A stretch of DNA of 64,000 bases from Paraburkholderia kirstenboschensis. Its GTDB lineage: Bacteria > Pseudomonadota > Gammaproteobacteria > Burkholderiales > Burkholderiaceae. Of this stretch, positions 15,056 through 24,033 are shown in pieces. The translations under genes and the position numbers were made by a program. Within the stretch, counting starts at the first letter, position 1, and each line of letters starts with the position of its first letter. The notes under the pieces are model-generated. The model did no database searches. It saw only the letters and a program-made list of their open reading frames with translations, and was not told the DNA's origin. The stretch covers positions 620,001 to 684,000 of the forward strand of contig NZ_CAJHCR010000002.1 in NCBI RefSeq assembly GCF_904848585.1, in the 5' to 3' direction.

Positions 15056-15958
15056 TCAGTTATCGGCGCCTCGCGTAGCGTCTTTTTGCGCGAAGCCTCC
15101 TTCGTATTCGCTGCGCGCGTCTTGCGGCGCCACCTGACGGCGCGCCTGCGTGGACTGCACTTGCGCTGACGATGCGTCGCGCGCCTGCGCGCGGCGTTTC
15201 AGAAACGGGCAGCGCTCCTCGATGGGCGCGTTTGCGTCGTCGAGAAAGTACTGCTTCCATTCGAGATTGCCCGGGTCGCCATAAAAGCCGAGGTCGGGAT
15301 GCGCGGGAATCTCGTCCCATGTTTCCAGACGCTTGCGCACCTGATTGCGTGCCTCGCGGCCAATCACCTTGTTCGTGATCGTATCGACAAACACGGAACG
15401 CGGCTGAAACAGCAGCACCATGCCCGGGCCCAGGTTGCGGCTATGGCGCGCGCGAAACGACGGGCACGCGCACACCACGAACATCTGCACGCCCGCGTAC
15501 GAGAACTCCCACGCCTCGTCCATCGGGTCCGGCTGCTGGTCGGCCGCCGGATCTGGATCGCCGTCGTGCAACTGCTGCAGGATGCCCCAGAACAGTGTCC
15601 GGTAGGCATCGTGCGTAAGCGGCTGCCGGTCCGGCTCGAAAAATACCGCGATGTTGTTTCTCCTGTACTCGGGCTGCACGGCGAGCTCCGCGAAGGTTTG
15701 CATCGTCGCGGGCAGATCGCGCAGATCGCGCCCGTTGACGAACGAGTAGAACATCTCGCCGCGCCGCTCGGCCATCGTGCCGAAAAAGCACGGATATGCC
15801 GGATCGAGTACCTGCTCGCGCAGCGTTGCATACGAAGCGTCCAGCCACGCGGGCGCGGACACCGCCGCGCCCGTCGCGCTGCCGGCAATGATCCGGCTCT
15901 TCCAGTCGCTGACCTCGAACCGATCGGCCTCTGCGATAGCACTGTTGCCTGCTTGCAT
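15056..15958 (-). CDS. YqcI/YcgG family protein, GrbE/DcsA-like (putative arginine N-oxygenase)
   Basis: 300 aa of the YqcI/YcgG family. Visible family traits are the YPCFFGTMAERRGEMFYSFV segment (about residue 53 on), the FFEP and WGILQQLH stretches, and the C-terminal EERCPFLKRR. Family knowledge: DcsA of D-cycloserine synthesis is a haem enzyme that N-hydroxylates arginine, and GrbE of gramibactin clusters belongs here. Inference: with the next gene upstream it makes graminine, the diazeniumdiolate amino acid, from arginine. The tail past about residue 270 is Gln/Arg-rich and probably disordered. It has a GA-rich ribosome-binding region just before the ATG. A 215-base gap with no visible gene separates it from the GrbD-like gene. 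Confidence 0.85.
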   Translation of the reverse strand: MQAGNSAIAEADRFEVSDWKSRIIAGSATGAAVSAPAWLDASYATLREQVLDPAYPCFFGTMAERRGEMFYSFVNGRDLRDLPATMQTFAELAVQPEYRRNNIAVFFEPDRQPLTHDAYRTLFWGILQQLHDGDPDPAADQQPDPMDEAWEFSYAGVQMFVVCACPSFRARHSRNLGPGMVLLFQPRSVFVDTITNKVIGREARNQVRKRLETWDEIPAHPDLGFYGDPGNLEWKQYFLDDANAPIEERCPFLKRRAQARDASSAQVQSTQARRQVAPQDARSEYEGGFAQKDATRGADN

Positions 15959-16173
15959 CGTTCGCTCTCTCTTCCTGACCCAGTGTTGCGCGCGTCGAAC
16001 GCGCGAGGCATCCCGGCCCGCGTGGCCGGAACGTCGATACTGCTGTCATGGGGAAGAGGCGCATTTGTTGTCGATCTCCGCCGTTAGCGCCTGCATGGTG
16101 CCGCCGATTTGTTGCTGGTTTGTTGCTAGCTGGTTGCCGATCTGTTACGGATGTACCGCGCGATCTGCTGCTG

Positions 16174-17616
16174 TCACGTCGAGGCCGCCGCCGGCTCGTC
16201 CAACTCGGCGACGAGGGCCTCGACCCACTCGTTCGGAATGATCGGCTGGTGATACGTGCATTCATTCGATACGACCGTCGAGCCGTGCAGCCGGCCATCC
16301 GGAATCAGCACCATGTCACCTTTGTGCATCGAAAGCTGCATGCCGACGTTGCCCCAGAACAGCATGTCGCCCTCTTCGATCGTGACGAGACGGTGATCGT
16401 TGTGGACGTGCGTCGTCGAACACATTTCGTGTGGCTCGACGAACGTCTCACGGTCGATGCCGGGACACTCCGCGTCGATGCGCGAGCTGATGCGATGCGC
16501 GAAGCTCACATAGTCGCGAATCGACGACAGCCAGCGCAGCTGCTCGCCGAGATCCCAGCGCCCGCGCTCCGCGAGGCGCTGGCCTGCGACAACGCCTTGC
16601 ACGCATTGAGCGCGCGCCGGGTCGCCGAAGTCCTGGGCAACGCGCCGTAGTGCACGCGCGCAGCGCTGCTCCAGCGCTGCCCTCAATGCGTCGGAATCGG
16701 CCGGGCCGCGGCTCGCCGGTTGCAGATGCGCGCAAGCGCGTTCGAGCGCGAGCCCGAACGCAAGCCACTCGGCTTCGGCCGCGAACGCCGCGCCGATAAG
16801 CCCGAACGCGCGGTCCGGACGGCGAGCGAGCGTGTACAGCAGATTGCATTTCGCGGTGCTCGTCGGCAGATAGAACTGCCAGTAGGCATGCTGCCGGCGC
16901 GTAATGCAGCTTGCCTCGGCGACGCGCTCGAACAGCGCGTCGTCAGGCACTTGACGGTGAAGGCTCGGGCGCTCGTCGGGTGCGAGCATGTCGAAGAAGC
17001 CGCTTGCACCGGCCCGCGCGAGCGCGCGGCGCTTCGATACCGCGAGCGCCCAGCGCTGCACCATGATGAAACGCAGTCCTTGTTCGAGGTAGTCGTTGCG
17101 CATCAGCCGCTCGAACGTGGCGCTCCAGAATGCGAGTTCCTCGTCGACGATGTGCGTCAAGCGCGCGCTCACGGCGCGCGTGTCTTCGCCGGTATCGACG
17201 TCCTTCGTCAGGTATTCGAATGCGTACGCTTCCAGGAACGGCGCGATCTGCGCGCCGAGTTCGCGCGTGTCTTCGCGATAGAAATCGGCAAAGCGCTGCC
17301 AGTCAGCCGGCTCGCTACCCGCCGGCGGGCGCGCGACGTCGAGCTCATAGATCGACATCAGCGTGCGCCCGGACGCGAGCGCCGGCAGACGGCTCACGTT
17401 GTGTTCGCGCACGGGCTTCATGAACTTGAGGAAGTCGAAGTCCTCGGGCCGCAGCGGGCGCCGATGGAAGTCGTCGTCGAGCAGCAGTTCGTCGACCGTC
17501 GCGCTTCGAAACGGCCCGGCCGCCGCGAACTGTTTGATGAGCGCGACGTAGCGCTCGCTGTGGCCAACGAACGGCGAGAAATCGAAGATCGGCAGCGAAG
17601 CCTGGCTCATGGTCAT
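16174..17616 (-). CDS. Haem-oxygenase-like diiron oxidase + cupin fusion, GrbD/SznF-like
   Basis: A 480-aa protein of two parts. The middle resembles haem-oxygenase-like diiron oxidases: an EELAFW helix, then a RQHAYWQFYLPTSTAKCN helix near residue 240 and a GAAFAAEAEW helix. The C-terminal part (about 380-460) is a cupin with HVHND, a GDMVLIPDGRLHG strand and a later His. This order matches SznF, which N-hydroxylates an arginine derivative and rearranges it to an N-nitroso product, and GrbD of gramibactin clusters. Inference: it forms the N-N bond of graminine. Start ATG 17616 has AAGGA five bases upstream. It lies between the thioesterase and the YqcI/YcgG gene. Confidence 0.87.
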   Translation of the reverse strand: MTMSQASLPIFDFSPFVGHSERYVALIKQFAAAGPFRSATVDELLLDDDFHRRPLRPEDFDFLKFMKPVREHNVSRLPALASGRTLMSIYELDVARPPAGSEPADWQRFADFYREDTRELGAQIAPFLEAYAFEYLTKDVDTGEDTRAVSARLTHIVDEELAFWSATFERLMRNDYLEQGLRFIMVQRWALAVSKRRALARAGASGFFDMLAPDERPSLHRQVPDDALFERVAEASCITRRQHAYWQFYLPTSTAKCNLLYTLARRPDRAFGLIGAAFAAEAEWLAFGLALERACAHLQPASRGPADSDALRAALEQRCARALRRVAQDFGDPARAQCVQGVVAGQRLAERGRWDLGEQLRWLSSIRDYVSFAHRISSRIDAECPGIDRETFVEPHEMCSTTHVHNDHRLVTIEEGDMLFWGNVGMQLSMHKGDMVLIPDGRLHGSTVVSNECTYHQPIIPNEWVEALVAELDEPAAAST

Positions 17617-17710
17617 TCGGTCCTTATCCGGGTTGCCTCAATACTGCAATTGATGATGACGAAGCGCTTGCCGTCCGCGATTCACGCAACAACTCCGCGC
17701 AACGGGTTCG

Positions 17711-18538
17711 TCATGCCGCGACGCCTCGTGCGTGTTGCACTCGCCGTCCATGCTGCATGAGCGCGTTGGCCACGACTGCGAGCACGGCTTCGCGCGCCGT
17801 GTCGATGAAGAAATGCCCGCCGTCGAACCAGTGGACTGCGCATGCGCCGCGCGTTTCCTCCGCCCAGGCATCGACGTCCGCGCGGTTGGCCGTGGCGGGG
17901 TCATCGCGGCCGACGAACACGTCGATCGGACAATCGAGCATGGACGATGTCGCCGTAGCTTCAGGCAGCATCGCGCCATAACCAGCGACACGCGTCGCAA
18001 TGTGGGCCGGATGCACGCCGCACAGGTGGAAGTCGGCGCGCAGCAGCGGCAACATGAAGTCGACGAACTCGGCGTCGTCGAGCAACTCGGCAGGCGTGCC
18101 GCCGCGCTCCCGCAGGCAAGCAATCATTTCGTCATGCGAACAATTGAGCCAATGCGTTTCGTGCTTACGACGCGCGGGCGAGATGGTCGCCGACGCACCG
18201 AACCAGACAGGAGCACGCTCGCCGCGCTCGCGCAGCGCGTGCATCAATTCGAGTGCGACGAGCGAGCCCATGCTGTGCCCGAACAACGCAAACGGAGCGC
18301 TGCCATCGACCAGCGCGAGCAGTTCATCCGCGAGTTGTGCGATGAGCGCCGGCCATTCGGTATGCGGCGATGCGGACCGGCGCCTACCGTGACCAGGCAG
18401 CTCGAGCATGCGCACCTGCACAAACGACGGCAACCGAGGCTGCCAGTCCCGGTACAGCGCCACGCTGCCGCCTGCATGCGCGAGACACACGAGCGTGAGC
18501 GTGTTCGACGTGCGCGGCAGCCGATTCGGCGGGATCAT
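17711..18538 (-). CDS. Type II thioesterase of the NRPS cluster
   Basis: A 275-aa alpha/beta hydrolase that should clear mis-primed or stalled acyl groups from the NRPS carrier domains. It shows the TEII opening CLAHAGGS, the oxyanion region LPGHGRR, the nucleophile motif GHSMG (Ser near residue 95), a late Asp in VFVGRDDP and the catalytic His in GGHFF. It starts 18 bases after the MbtH stop, so the two are surely co-transcribed. The last 15 residues are Arg/His-rich and not part of the fold. Confidence 0.92.
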   Translation of the reverse strand: MIPPNRLPRTSNTLTLVCLAHAGGSVALYRDWQPRLPSFVQVRMLELPGHGRRRSASPHTEWPALIAQLADELLALVDGSAPFALFGHSMGSLVALELMHALRERGERAPVWFGASATISPARRKHETHWLNCSHDEMIACLRERGGTPAELLDDAEFVDFMLPLLRADFHLCGVHPAHIATRVAGYGAMLPEATATSSMLDCPIDVFVGRDDPATANRADVDAWAEETRGACAVHWFDGGHFFIDTAREAVLAVVANALMQHGRRVQHARGVAA

Positions 18539-18556
18539 CGGCTGGACGCCCGTTGA

Positions 18557-18790
18557 TCACGCATTGGTGACGCCTTCGGGCGCAGCGCTCTCGGCCATGG
18601 CCTGGCGCAAGCTGAGCGGACGCATATCGGTCCAGACTGCGTCGATCCATTGCAGGCATTCGTCCTTCTTGCCCGACTTGCCGGCTTCACGCCAGCCGGC
18701 GGGAATTGCCTTGTAGTCAGGCCAAATCGAATACTGCTCTTCGTGATTTACAACGACAACGAAGTTGGTGTTTTCGTCACCCCAGCTCAT
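18557..18790 (-). CDS. MbtH-like NRPS accessory protein
   Basis: A 77-aa protein with the MbtH signature: [10 protein letters not shown], then IPAGW, and C-terminal [10 protein letters not shown]. MbtH proteins bind adenylation domains and are often needed for their solubility and activity. ATG 18790 has AGGAG seven bases upstream and gives the standard family length; a longer in-frame reading from 18979 would run across the promoter and Fur box. It is the first gene of the leftward siderophore unit. Confidence 0.95.
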   Translation of the reverse strand: MSWGDENTNFVVVVNHEEQYSIWPDYKAIPAGWREAGKSGKKDECLQWIDAVWTDMRPLSLRQAMAESAAPEGVTNA

Positions 18791-18902
18791 CGCGGCTCCT
18801 GAATGAAGTTGTGTGCGTCGGTTGAGTGCCGAAGGCGCTGCGCCCCCTTCTGCGGGAGCGCCAGCGCATTGAATCCGGCCGACGTTTGAATCATCACGCA
18901 TT

Positions 18903-18923
18903 AAATGCGAATCATTTGCATTT
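18903..18923. promoter_or_regulatory. Fur-box-like operator for the siderophore genes
   Basis: AAATGCGAATCATTTGCATTT, an AT-rich imperfect palindrome around AATCATT, close to the Burkholderia Fur consensus (GCAAATGATAATCATTTGC style). It lies 113 bases upstream of the MbtH start, where it would control the leftward transcript. Confidence 0.7.
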
Positions 18924-19060
18924 AAATTTACTCGTTGCCGACGGCGCATGTCAAGGACCTCTGCTCCGGCTGTCCTCACTTACCCAGCCTGCAACGACGG
19001 CGCGCAGGTGACGTACGGCGACTGAAACGCAGCTTAAGGCAAAACCATTCATCAGACAAG

Positions 19061-19080
19061 CAAATACGAATCATTTGCAT
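19061..19080. promoter_or_regulatory. Second Fur-box-like operator, nitroreductase side
   Basis: CAAATACGAATCATTTGCAT shares the core CGAATCATTTGCAT with the site at 18903. It lies 54 bases upstream of the nitroreductase ATG, a position suited to iron-dependent repression of the rightward gene. Two sites in one 343-base divergent region suggest one for each direction. Confidence 0.7.
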
Positions 19081-19133
19081 TGCCATCCGTTTGTCGTCAT
19101 CATCCGTCTGACAGAAAACTCAATCCGACCGTC

Positions 19134-19757
19134 ATGGATACCTCGAAGATCCGTCAGAGCGACCACATCGTTTCGCCGTCGCAACAAGCGTTTCTTGACA
19201 CGCTGCTCTCGCGCCAATCGTACTGGCCGCTGGCCGAGCCCGGACCAGGCGAGTCCGAGCTAAGCCTGATCTTCGACGCCGCGATGCGAGCGCCGGACCA
19301 TGGTGCGCTGCGCCCCTGGCGCTTCGTTCTGATCCGCGACGACGCGCGCGCTGATTTTGGCGAATTGCTCGTCGATGTCGCGGCGCGACGCGAGCCGGCA
19401 ACGCCCCGCGCGGATCACGAGCAACGCCGGCAACTCGCGTACACGGCGCCGCTCGTGATCGTCATAGCCGCGGCTCCGACTGCCGGCTCGCACATTCCGG
19501 AGTCGGAGCAACTGCTCGCGGTCGGCGCAGCGGCCATGAACATGCTCAACGCAATTCACGCGCTCGGTTACGGCGGTTTCTGGGCAACGGGCGTCGATGC
19601 GTACGACCCGAATCTTCAGGCGGCGCTCGACTTCGAGCCGGTCGAGCGCGTGCTGGGTTTTCTTTTCGTTGGGACACCGAAATCTCGTGAGCATGCGGCG
19701 GTTCGGCCGCCGCATTCGCTGTACGTGCGTGAGTGGTTGGGGCGTGCATCGGTGTGA
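19134..19757 (+). CDS. Nitroreductase family flavoprotein (YdjA-like)
   Basis: 207 aa of the FMN-dependent nitroreductase fold. Visible are the N-terminal RQSYWPL region (Arg of the RRS-type FMN motif), APDHGALRPWRFVLI (phosphate/flavin contact, as in YdjA-like members) and a GYGGFWATG C-terminal segment. The substrate is unknown. ATG 19134 is preferred: the upstream ATG at 19080 overlaps the Fur-like site. The gene is divergent from the siderophore unit and shares its iron-type promoter region. A role in siderophore turnover or N-O reduction is possible but unproved. Confidence 0.85.
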   Translation: MDTSKIRQSDHIVSPSQQAFLDTLLSRQSYWPLAEPGPGESELSLIFDAAMRAPDHGALRPWRFVLIRDDARADFGELLVDVAARREPATPRADHEQRRQLAYTAPLVIVIAAAPTAGSHIPESEQLLAVGAAAMNMLNAIHALGYGGFWATGVDAYDPNLQAALDFEPVERVLGFLFVGTPKSREHAAVRPPHSLYVREWLGRASV

Positions 19758-20006
19758 AGATGTCGACATCGATTGAACCGACTACCCTGCTTCACTAGCA
19801 GATCCGCGAAACGCGACAGCAAGTGCAATTCCTCAGCAAGCGTTGAAGCACGCGACGCGATCGGCGCCTGCACGATTCGGACAAACGCATAACGTATGCC
19901 GTCAATTTCCGCCCTCATGGGCGCAGCCGGCTAACGTTGGTCGATCTTAGACAGCCGGCCCTGTACTAAAGTGGGAAACGCGCAATGTCTTTGCAGAGGT
20001 CTCGCT

Positions 20007-20522
20007 ATGTTCTCAGACGAATCCGGACGTCTCGAAACGCGGGACAAAGACGAGACGTTATTCGGCGCGGTATATATCAGCAATGTCGCGTCGGGCGTAG
20101 GCATATCGGACGTGGAAGCGATTGTGTCGGTGTCTCGCGTTCTCAATCGCGCCGATGCACTAACCGGCTTTCTCGTGCACGCGGGCCGCAATTTTGTCCA
20201 GTACCTCGAAGGCGATCCGGCGGCAGTGAGGGAATGCCTGCGCCGCATCGGCAATGACAGCCGTCACTACGACATGAGGATCGTCGCAATCGGTTCGCTG
20301 GAGAACAGGCACTTTGCCGAGTGGTCGATGGGATATTTCACCGGTGACGTTCACGGCTCCGAGCGCATCGAAAATGTGCTGACGAACTGGTCAGGTACGG
20401 ATCGCTCGCTTCTCGAGGAAGTCTGGCGCATCACCCAGGCTGCGAAAACGTTGCCGGAAGTGAGCGAATCGCATCTCGTAGCAGGCCGGTTCGACGTTCT
20501 GCTGCGGCGCGGCGCGAAATGA
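20007..20522 (+). CDS. BLUF-domain blue-light sensor protein
   Basis: 171 aa. The first ~100 residues form a BLUF domain: the flavin-contact Tyr in VYIS, NRADALTGFLVHAGRNFVQYLEG with the switch Gln, and a WSMGY motif holding the semi-conserved Trp and Met. The rest (about 115-171) is a short tail without an output domain such as EAL, so signalling would be by protein-protein contact. AGAGG lies seven bases before the chosen ATG; a GTG 36 bases upstream is less likely. It converges on the penicillin-binding protein gene. Confidence 0.9.
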   Translation: MFSDESGRLETRDKDETLFGAVYISNVASGVGISDVEAIVSVSRVLNRADALTGFLVHAGRNFVQYLEGDPAAVRECLRRIGNDSRHYDMRIVAIGSLENRHFAEWSMGYFTGDVHGSERIENVLTNWSGTDRSLLEEVWRITQAAKTLPEVSESHLVAGRFDVLLRRGAK

Positions 20523-20575
20523 GCGGCCCCTGCTTTACGCCTCGCATCGTCTGTTCGAAGTACTGACAAGCTCCG

Positions 20576-22228
20576 TCATTGCATTTTCCATAGCATGGCA
20601 GCGATCGTGCCCTCGTCCTGGAACGCGGTCAGCACGTCGGGAATGCCCGTGATCGGCACATTGTTGACCGTCAGGAAGAATACGATGCGGCGGCCGCTCT
20701 TTGCGTCGATATAACCGGCGAGCGCCTGCCCTTTCAGGAGCGGCATGCCCGGCGCGGCCGGATTTTCGGCGACGTACGTGCCCGTCTTCGCGTGCACCTG
20801 GCCTTTCGCTCCCGCTAATGTCGAGTCGGCTTCGAAGTTTGTGATGGTGGCGAGCGATCCGTCCACGCCGAGCACCGGCATCGAATCGAAGTACGGCACG
20901 AAGGCAGGCTTCACGCTCATGCCGCGCAGCATCGCAATGACGGCTTTGCCGTTGGCCGTGGTCTCGCCGCCGCCGCTGCCGTCGATGAAGTGATATTGGC
21001 CCGGCGAAATGTTGAATGCCGTGGACAGCTCGCTCTGTTCCGCCGCAAGCGAACCGGCCATGGTGGTCGATCCGTTGTGCGCGAGGCCGAACTGCATCAG
21101 CGTCACGTCAGCGCCAATGTTGTAGCTGATTTTATTGACGTATCGGACGTGCTGCGCATACGGCGCCGACGTCAGTTGCGCAACCTGTTGCGCGCTCGAA
21201 TACGAGCCCTTCGCGGGCAGCAACTGCACAGGATTCACCGCGACGGGCGCAGCCGTTACCGTCACGCCCGAGCGCGCGAGTGCTTCGATAAAGATCGTGC
21301 GCGCGTAGTTCGACGGCTTGCTCACGCGGAACGTGCGGATCAGCGGATACGCGTTGGTCAGAATGGGCACGTAACCCGCCGGCACGGTGCCGCTGACAAT
21401 GCCCACACAATTAGCCGCGCCGATGCACTGCGGCGGCTCGGGTTGGAGCCCGATGGCGAGCGTCGACGTCGCGCTGCCGGTCTTCAGCGTCGATTGCACG
21501 GAGAAAGCCGCCGACTTCGGCCGCCAGTCGAACGGCACCGCGGCGCCTTCCGCGCTCTGCGAAAGAGTGACGTCGACGAGGTCGTCATTGACGAAGATCG
21601 GCCGCACGTCGAATTCACCGCGGAAATTAAACGGCTCGAAAAGACGGTCGTCGATCACGACATTGCCATTGACCGCAGTGATGCCGGCGGCCGCTACCTG
21701 CGCCGCCAGCGCGTTGTATCCCGCGAGCGGGTCCGGCGCCGACAGCACTGCATTGCCGAGCGAGTTCGCTTCGTTGTGGTCGAAGTCGGTGAGCGCTATC
21801 GTTCCATCGGGATTGGCGCGCCCGCCCATCGTCAGATCGCCGCTCGCAACCAGGACCAGATTGCCGTTGAGCGTGCCGTTCGGCGCGACACTGCCCTGCC
21901 GATAGACTGGCGTGACGAACTTGTGTTGTGCGCCGAGCGCGTTGAGCGCGTTGCCGGTCGAGAAGACTTTACGCACCGAGGCAATGAACATCTGCGAGTT
22001 GGAGTCGAGGTCGTAGATGACTCGCCCGGACTCGAGATCGACCACCAGCATCGACCAGCTCGCACTTTTATAGGCGGGCTTTTGCATCACCTGCATAATG
22101 GACGCAGGCACAGACGTATTCGACTCGATAGACCCGCCGCACGAGGCCAGCAAAAATGCACTTGCAATCACGGCGCAGTGTTTGGACGCTCCGCGGATTG
22201 TCCCCATTGTTGCGATCGTCGCGTTCAT
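20576..22228 (-). CDS. dacB: PBP4-type D-Ala-D-Ala carboxypeptidase/endopeptidase, lipoprotein
   Basis: A peptidase family S13 protein of 550 aa acting on peptidoglycan in the periplasm. The N-terminus carries a lipobox (LLASCGG), so it is probably lipid-anchored, which is unlike the soluble E. coli PBP4. Active-site motifs: SxxK as SVRK, SxN as SYN (KISYNIGAD), and KTG in HAKTGTY. Start ATG 22228 has GGAG seven bases upstream; the reading from 22279 adds residues before the signal. No partner genes adjoin it. Confidence 0.87.
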   Translation of the reverse strand: MNATIATMGTIRGASKHCAVIASAFLLASCGGSIESNTSVPASIMQVMQKPAYKSASWSMLVVDLESGRVIYDLDSNSQMFIASVRKVFSTGNALNALGAQHKFVTPVYRQGSVAPNGTLNGNLVLVASGDLTMGGRANPDGTIALTDFDHNEANSLGNAVLSAPDPLAGYNALAAQVAAAGITAVNGNVVIDDRLFEPFNFRGEFDVRPIFVNDDLVDVTLSQSAEGAAVPFDWRPKSAAFSVQSTLKTGSATSTLAIGLQPEPPQCIGAANCVGIVSGTVPAGYVPILTNAYPLIRTFRVSKPSNYARTIFIEALARSGVTVTAAPVAVNPVQLLPAKGSYSSAQQVAQLTSAPYAQHVRYVNKISYNIGADVTLMQFGLAHNGSTTMAGSLAAEQSELSTAFNISPGQYHFIDGSGGGETTANGKAVIAMLRGMSVKPAFVPYFDSMPVLGVDGSLATITNFEADSTLAGAKGQVHAKTGTYVAENPAAPGMPLLKGQALAGYIDAKSGRRIVFFLTVNNVPITGIPDVLTAFQDEGTIAAMLWKMQ

Positions 22229-22541
22229 CGCAGGTCTCCAGATTCGATTTGTCTTTGCGAACTGAATGGCTCGGATCAACGCATTGCGCGCCGATGACGA
22301 CGATTGTTCGCGCCGACAGACCCAAGACCCTGCCCACTATATTCCGCCGATAGCAGGCGCATTCGTCTTTTTGCAGCCAAAATCCAGAAAGCCGGCCCTG
22401 TCCGGCGTGAGGCGCTGCCGCTCGCGCGCGAACTGGGAAGTCAGGCAGCGCACCGTGCAAAAGTGACGCACCGCAATAAAGACTCGCGCTTTTGCGCCAC
22501 TATGAAAGCCTCGCACCAACCAGGCGAGTCGCGCGGCCGCA
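22229..22541. other. 313-base intergenic region, no gene seen
   Basis: Between the PBP4 start and the end of the NodT-type efflux gene. It must hold the PBP4 promoter, but I see no confident -35/-10 pair, RNA gene or terminator. Short open frames here lack the strong third-position GC bias of the neighbouring genes. Confidence 0.6.
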
Positions 22542-24017
22542 CTACCCCTGCGGCCCTTGCCAGCCGATGCCAAGGCTCTTCTGCAGCGACACGAAGTCCT
22601 TGAGCAATTCGGCCTGCCCTGCCACGACATTCTGCTGCGCGCTGAATTCCTGGCGCTGCGTGTCGAGCAAATCGATCAACGTCGCGACACCCGCCGAGTA
22701 GCGCTGCCGCATCAGCGTGGCGGAGTGGGTCGCGGACGCCTCCACTTTTAGCAACGTTACGACATGCTCACGCTGATGCCCATAGCGCGATAACGAAGAG
22801 TTCGCGTCCTGTAGCGCGCCGAGCACCGTCTTCGTGTAACGAGCCTCGGCTTCGTCTCGCGACGCCTCGGCGGCGTGTACGCTGCCGAGCGTGCGACCAA
22901 AATCGAATGCGTTCCATTGCAGATACGGTGCAGTAATCCAGCTGAAGTTGCTCTTACGTATGAGATGGCCCGGATCGCTCGCGCTGAAACCGATATCGCC
23001 GAACAGTGTCACTTTCGGGAAAAAGTCCGCCACGTGTTCGCCGATCTGCGCGTTGCTCGATGCAAGGCGCCGCTCGGCGGCTCGGATGTCGGGACGCCGC
23101 TGCAACATCGCCGACGGATCGCCAATGGCTACTGTCTCAGGCATAGCGGGCAGCGGCCGGGCGGGTGCCAGTTGCTGATCCAGCGCGCCGGGTGCGCGCC
23201 CCGTCAGCACGGCGAGGCGGTCGAGCGAATCGCTCATTTGCGCGTCGAGCGGAATCAGCGTCGAACGCGTGTTTTCGACCTGCGTGGTGAGACGTTCGAC
23301 ATCGATATCCGCAGCCGTGCCGCGCTCACGGCGCTGCTGCGTCAGCGTCAACATTTTCTGTTCGGTGTCCGCCTGACGCCGCGCGATTTCAAGTCGCGTC
23401 TGCTGGTCGCGCAGGTCGATGTAGGTCTGCACCACTTCCGCGGCAAGCGACACCTGGGTGTCGGCGAGATCCGCGTCGACAGCTTCAGCATTGGCCGATG
23501 CCGCTTCGATCGCGCGCCGCGTGCCGCCAAACAGGTCGATTTCCCATGTGGCGTCGAAACCCGCCGTGTAAAGCTGCAGCGGCCCCCTTCCCGACGACGC
23601 CGAACCGCTACCGGACGAGCCTGCCGAATTGAGCGCGCTCAGATCGGGTTCGCGCATGCGCAGCGCAGCCGCGTTGGCCGAAACCTTCGGCAGAGCGTCT
23701 GCGCGCTGCGACTGCAGCTGCGCGCGCGACTCGCGCAGGCGCGCCTGCGCAATATGCACGTCCGGGCTATGTGCGAGCGCGGCGTCGATCAGATCGTTCA
23801 GTTGCGGGTCGTTCAGTGCGAGCCACCATTCACGAGGCGCCGGCGTCGCGGTCGTGCCGGCCGTAGGCGTGCGCACGAACGCGGCGCCGCGAGCATCCTG
23901 CGCGAGCGGCGGCGCACCGTGATAGTCGGGACCGACTGTGCAGCCCGGCAAGACGGACAACGAAGATAGAAGCGCCGCGGCGGCCAGGGCGAAACTCGAG
24001 GGACGGTTGAACATCAT
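22542..24017 (-). CDS. NodT-family outer membrane efflux lipoprotein (OprM/TolC class)
   Basis: 491 aa. It starts with a signal peptide and lipobox (VLPGCTVGPDYH), typical of NodT/OprM proteins, followed by the two repeated outer-membrane-factor coiled-coil halves (for example LAAEVVQTYIDLRDQQTRLEIA and LGSVHAAEASRDEAEARY). It should form the outer-membrane channel for the EmrAB pump encoded just upstream; the gap to emrB is 16 bases, so the three are one operon. Confidence 0.93.
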   Translation of the reverse strand: MMFNRPSSFALAAAALLSSLSVLPGCTVGPDYHGAPPLAQDARGAAFVRTPTAGTTATPAPREWWLALNDPQLNDLIDAALAHSPDVHIAQARLRESRAQLQSQRADALPKVSANAAALRMREPDLSALNSAGSSGSGSASSGRGPLQLYTAGFDATWEIDLFGGTRRAIEAASANAEAVDADLADTQVSLAAEVVQTYIDLRDQQTRLEIARRQADTEQKMLTLTQQRRERGTAADIDVERLTTQVENTRSTLIPLDAQMSDSLDRLAVLTGRAPGALDQQLAPARPLPAMPETVAIGDPSAMLQRRPDIRAAERRLASSNAQIGEHVADFFPKVTLFGDIGFSASDPGHLIRKSNFSWITAPYLQWNAFDFGRTLGSVHAAEASRDEAEARYTKTVLGALQDANSSLSRYGHQREHVVTLLKVEASATHSATLMRQRYSAGVATLIDLLDTQRQEFSAQQNVVAGQAELLKDFVSLQKSLGIGWQGPQG

Positions 24018-24033
24018 GTGAGATCAGAAAACA

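Noticed and set aside
15959..16173. Small gene between the GrbE-like and GrbD-like genes
   Set aside because: Only degenerate ttgttgct-type runs and short shadow frames are seen; no ribosome-binding site with a protein-like product.
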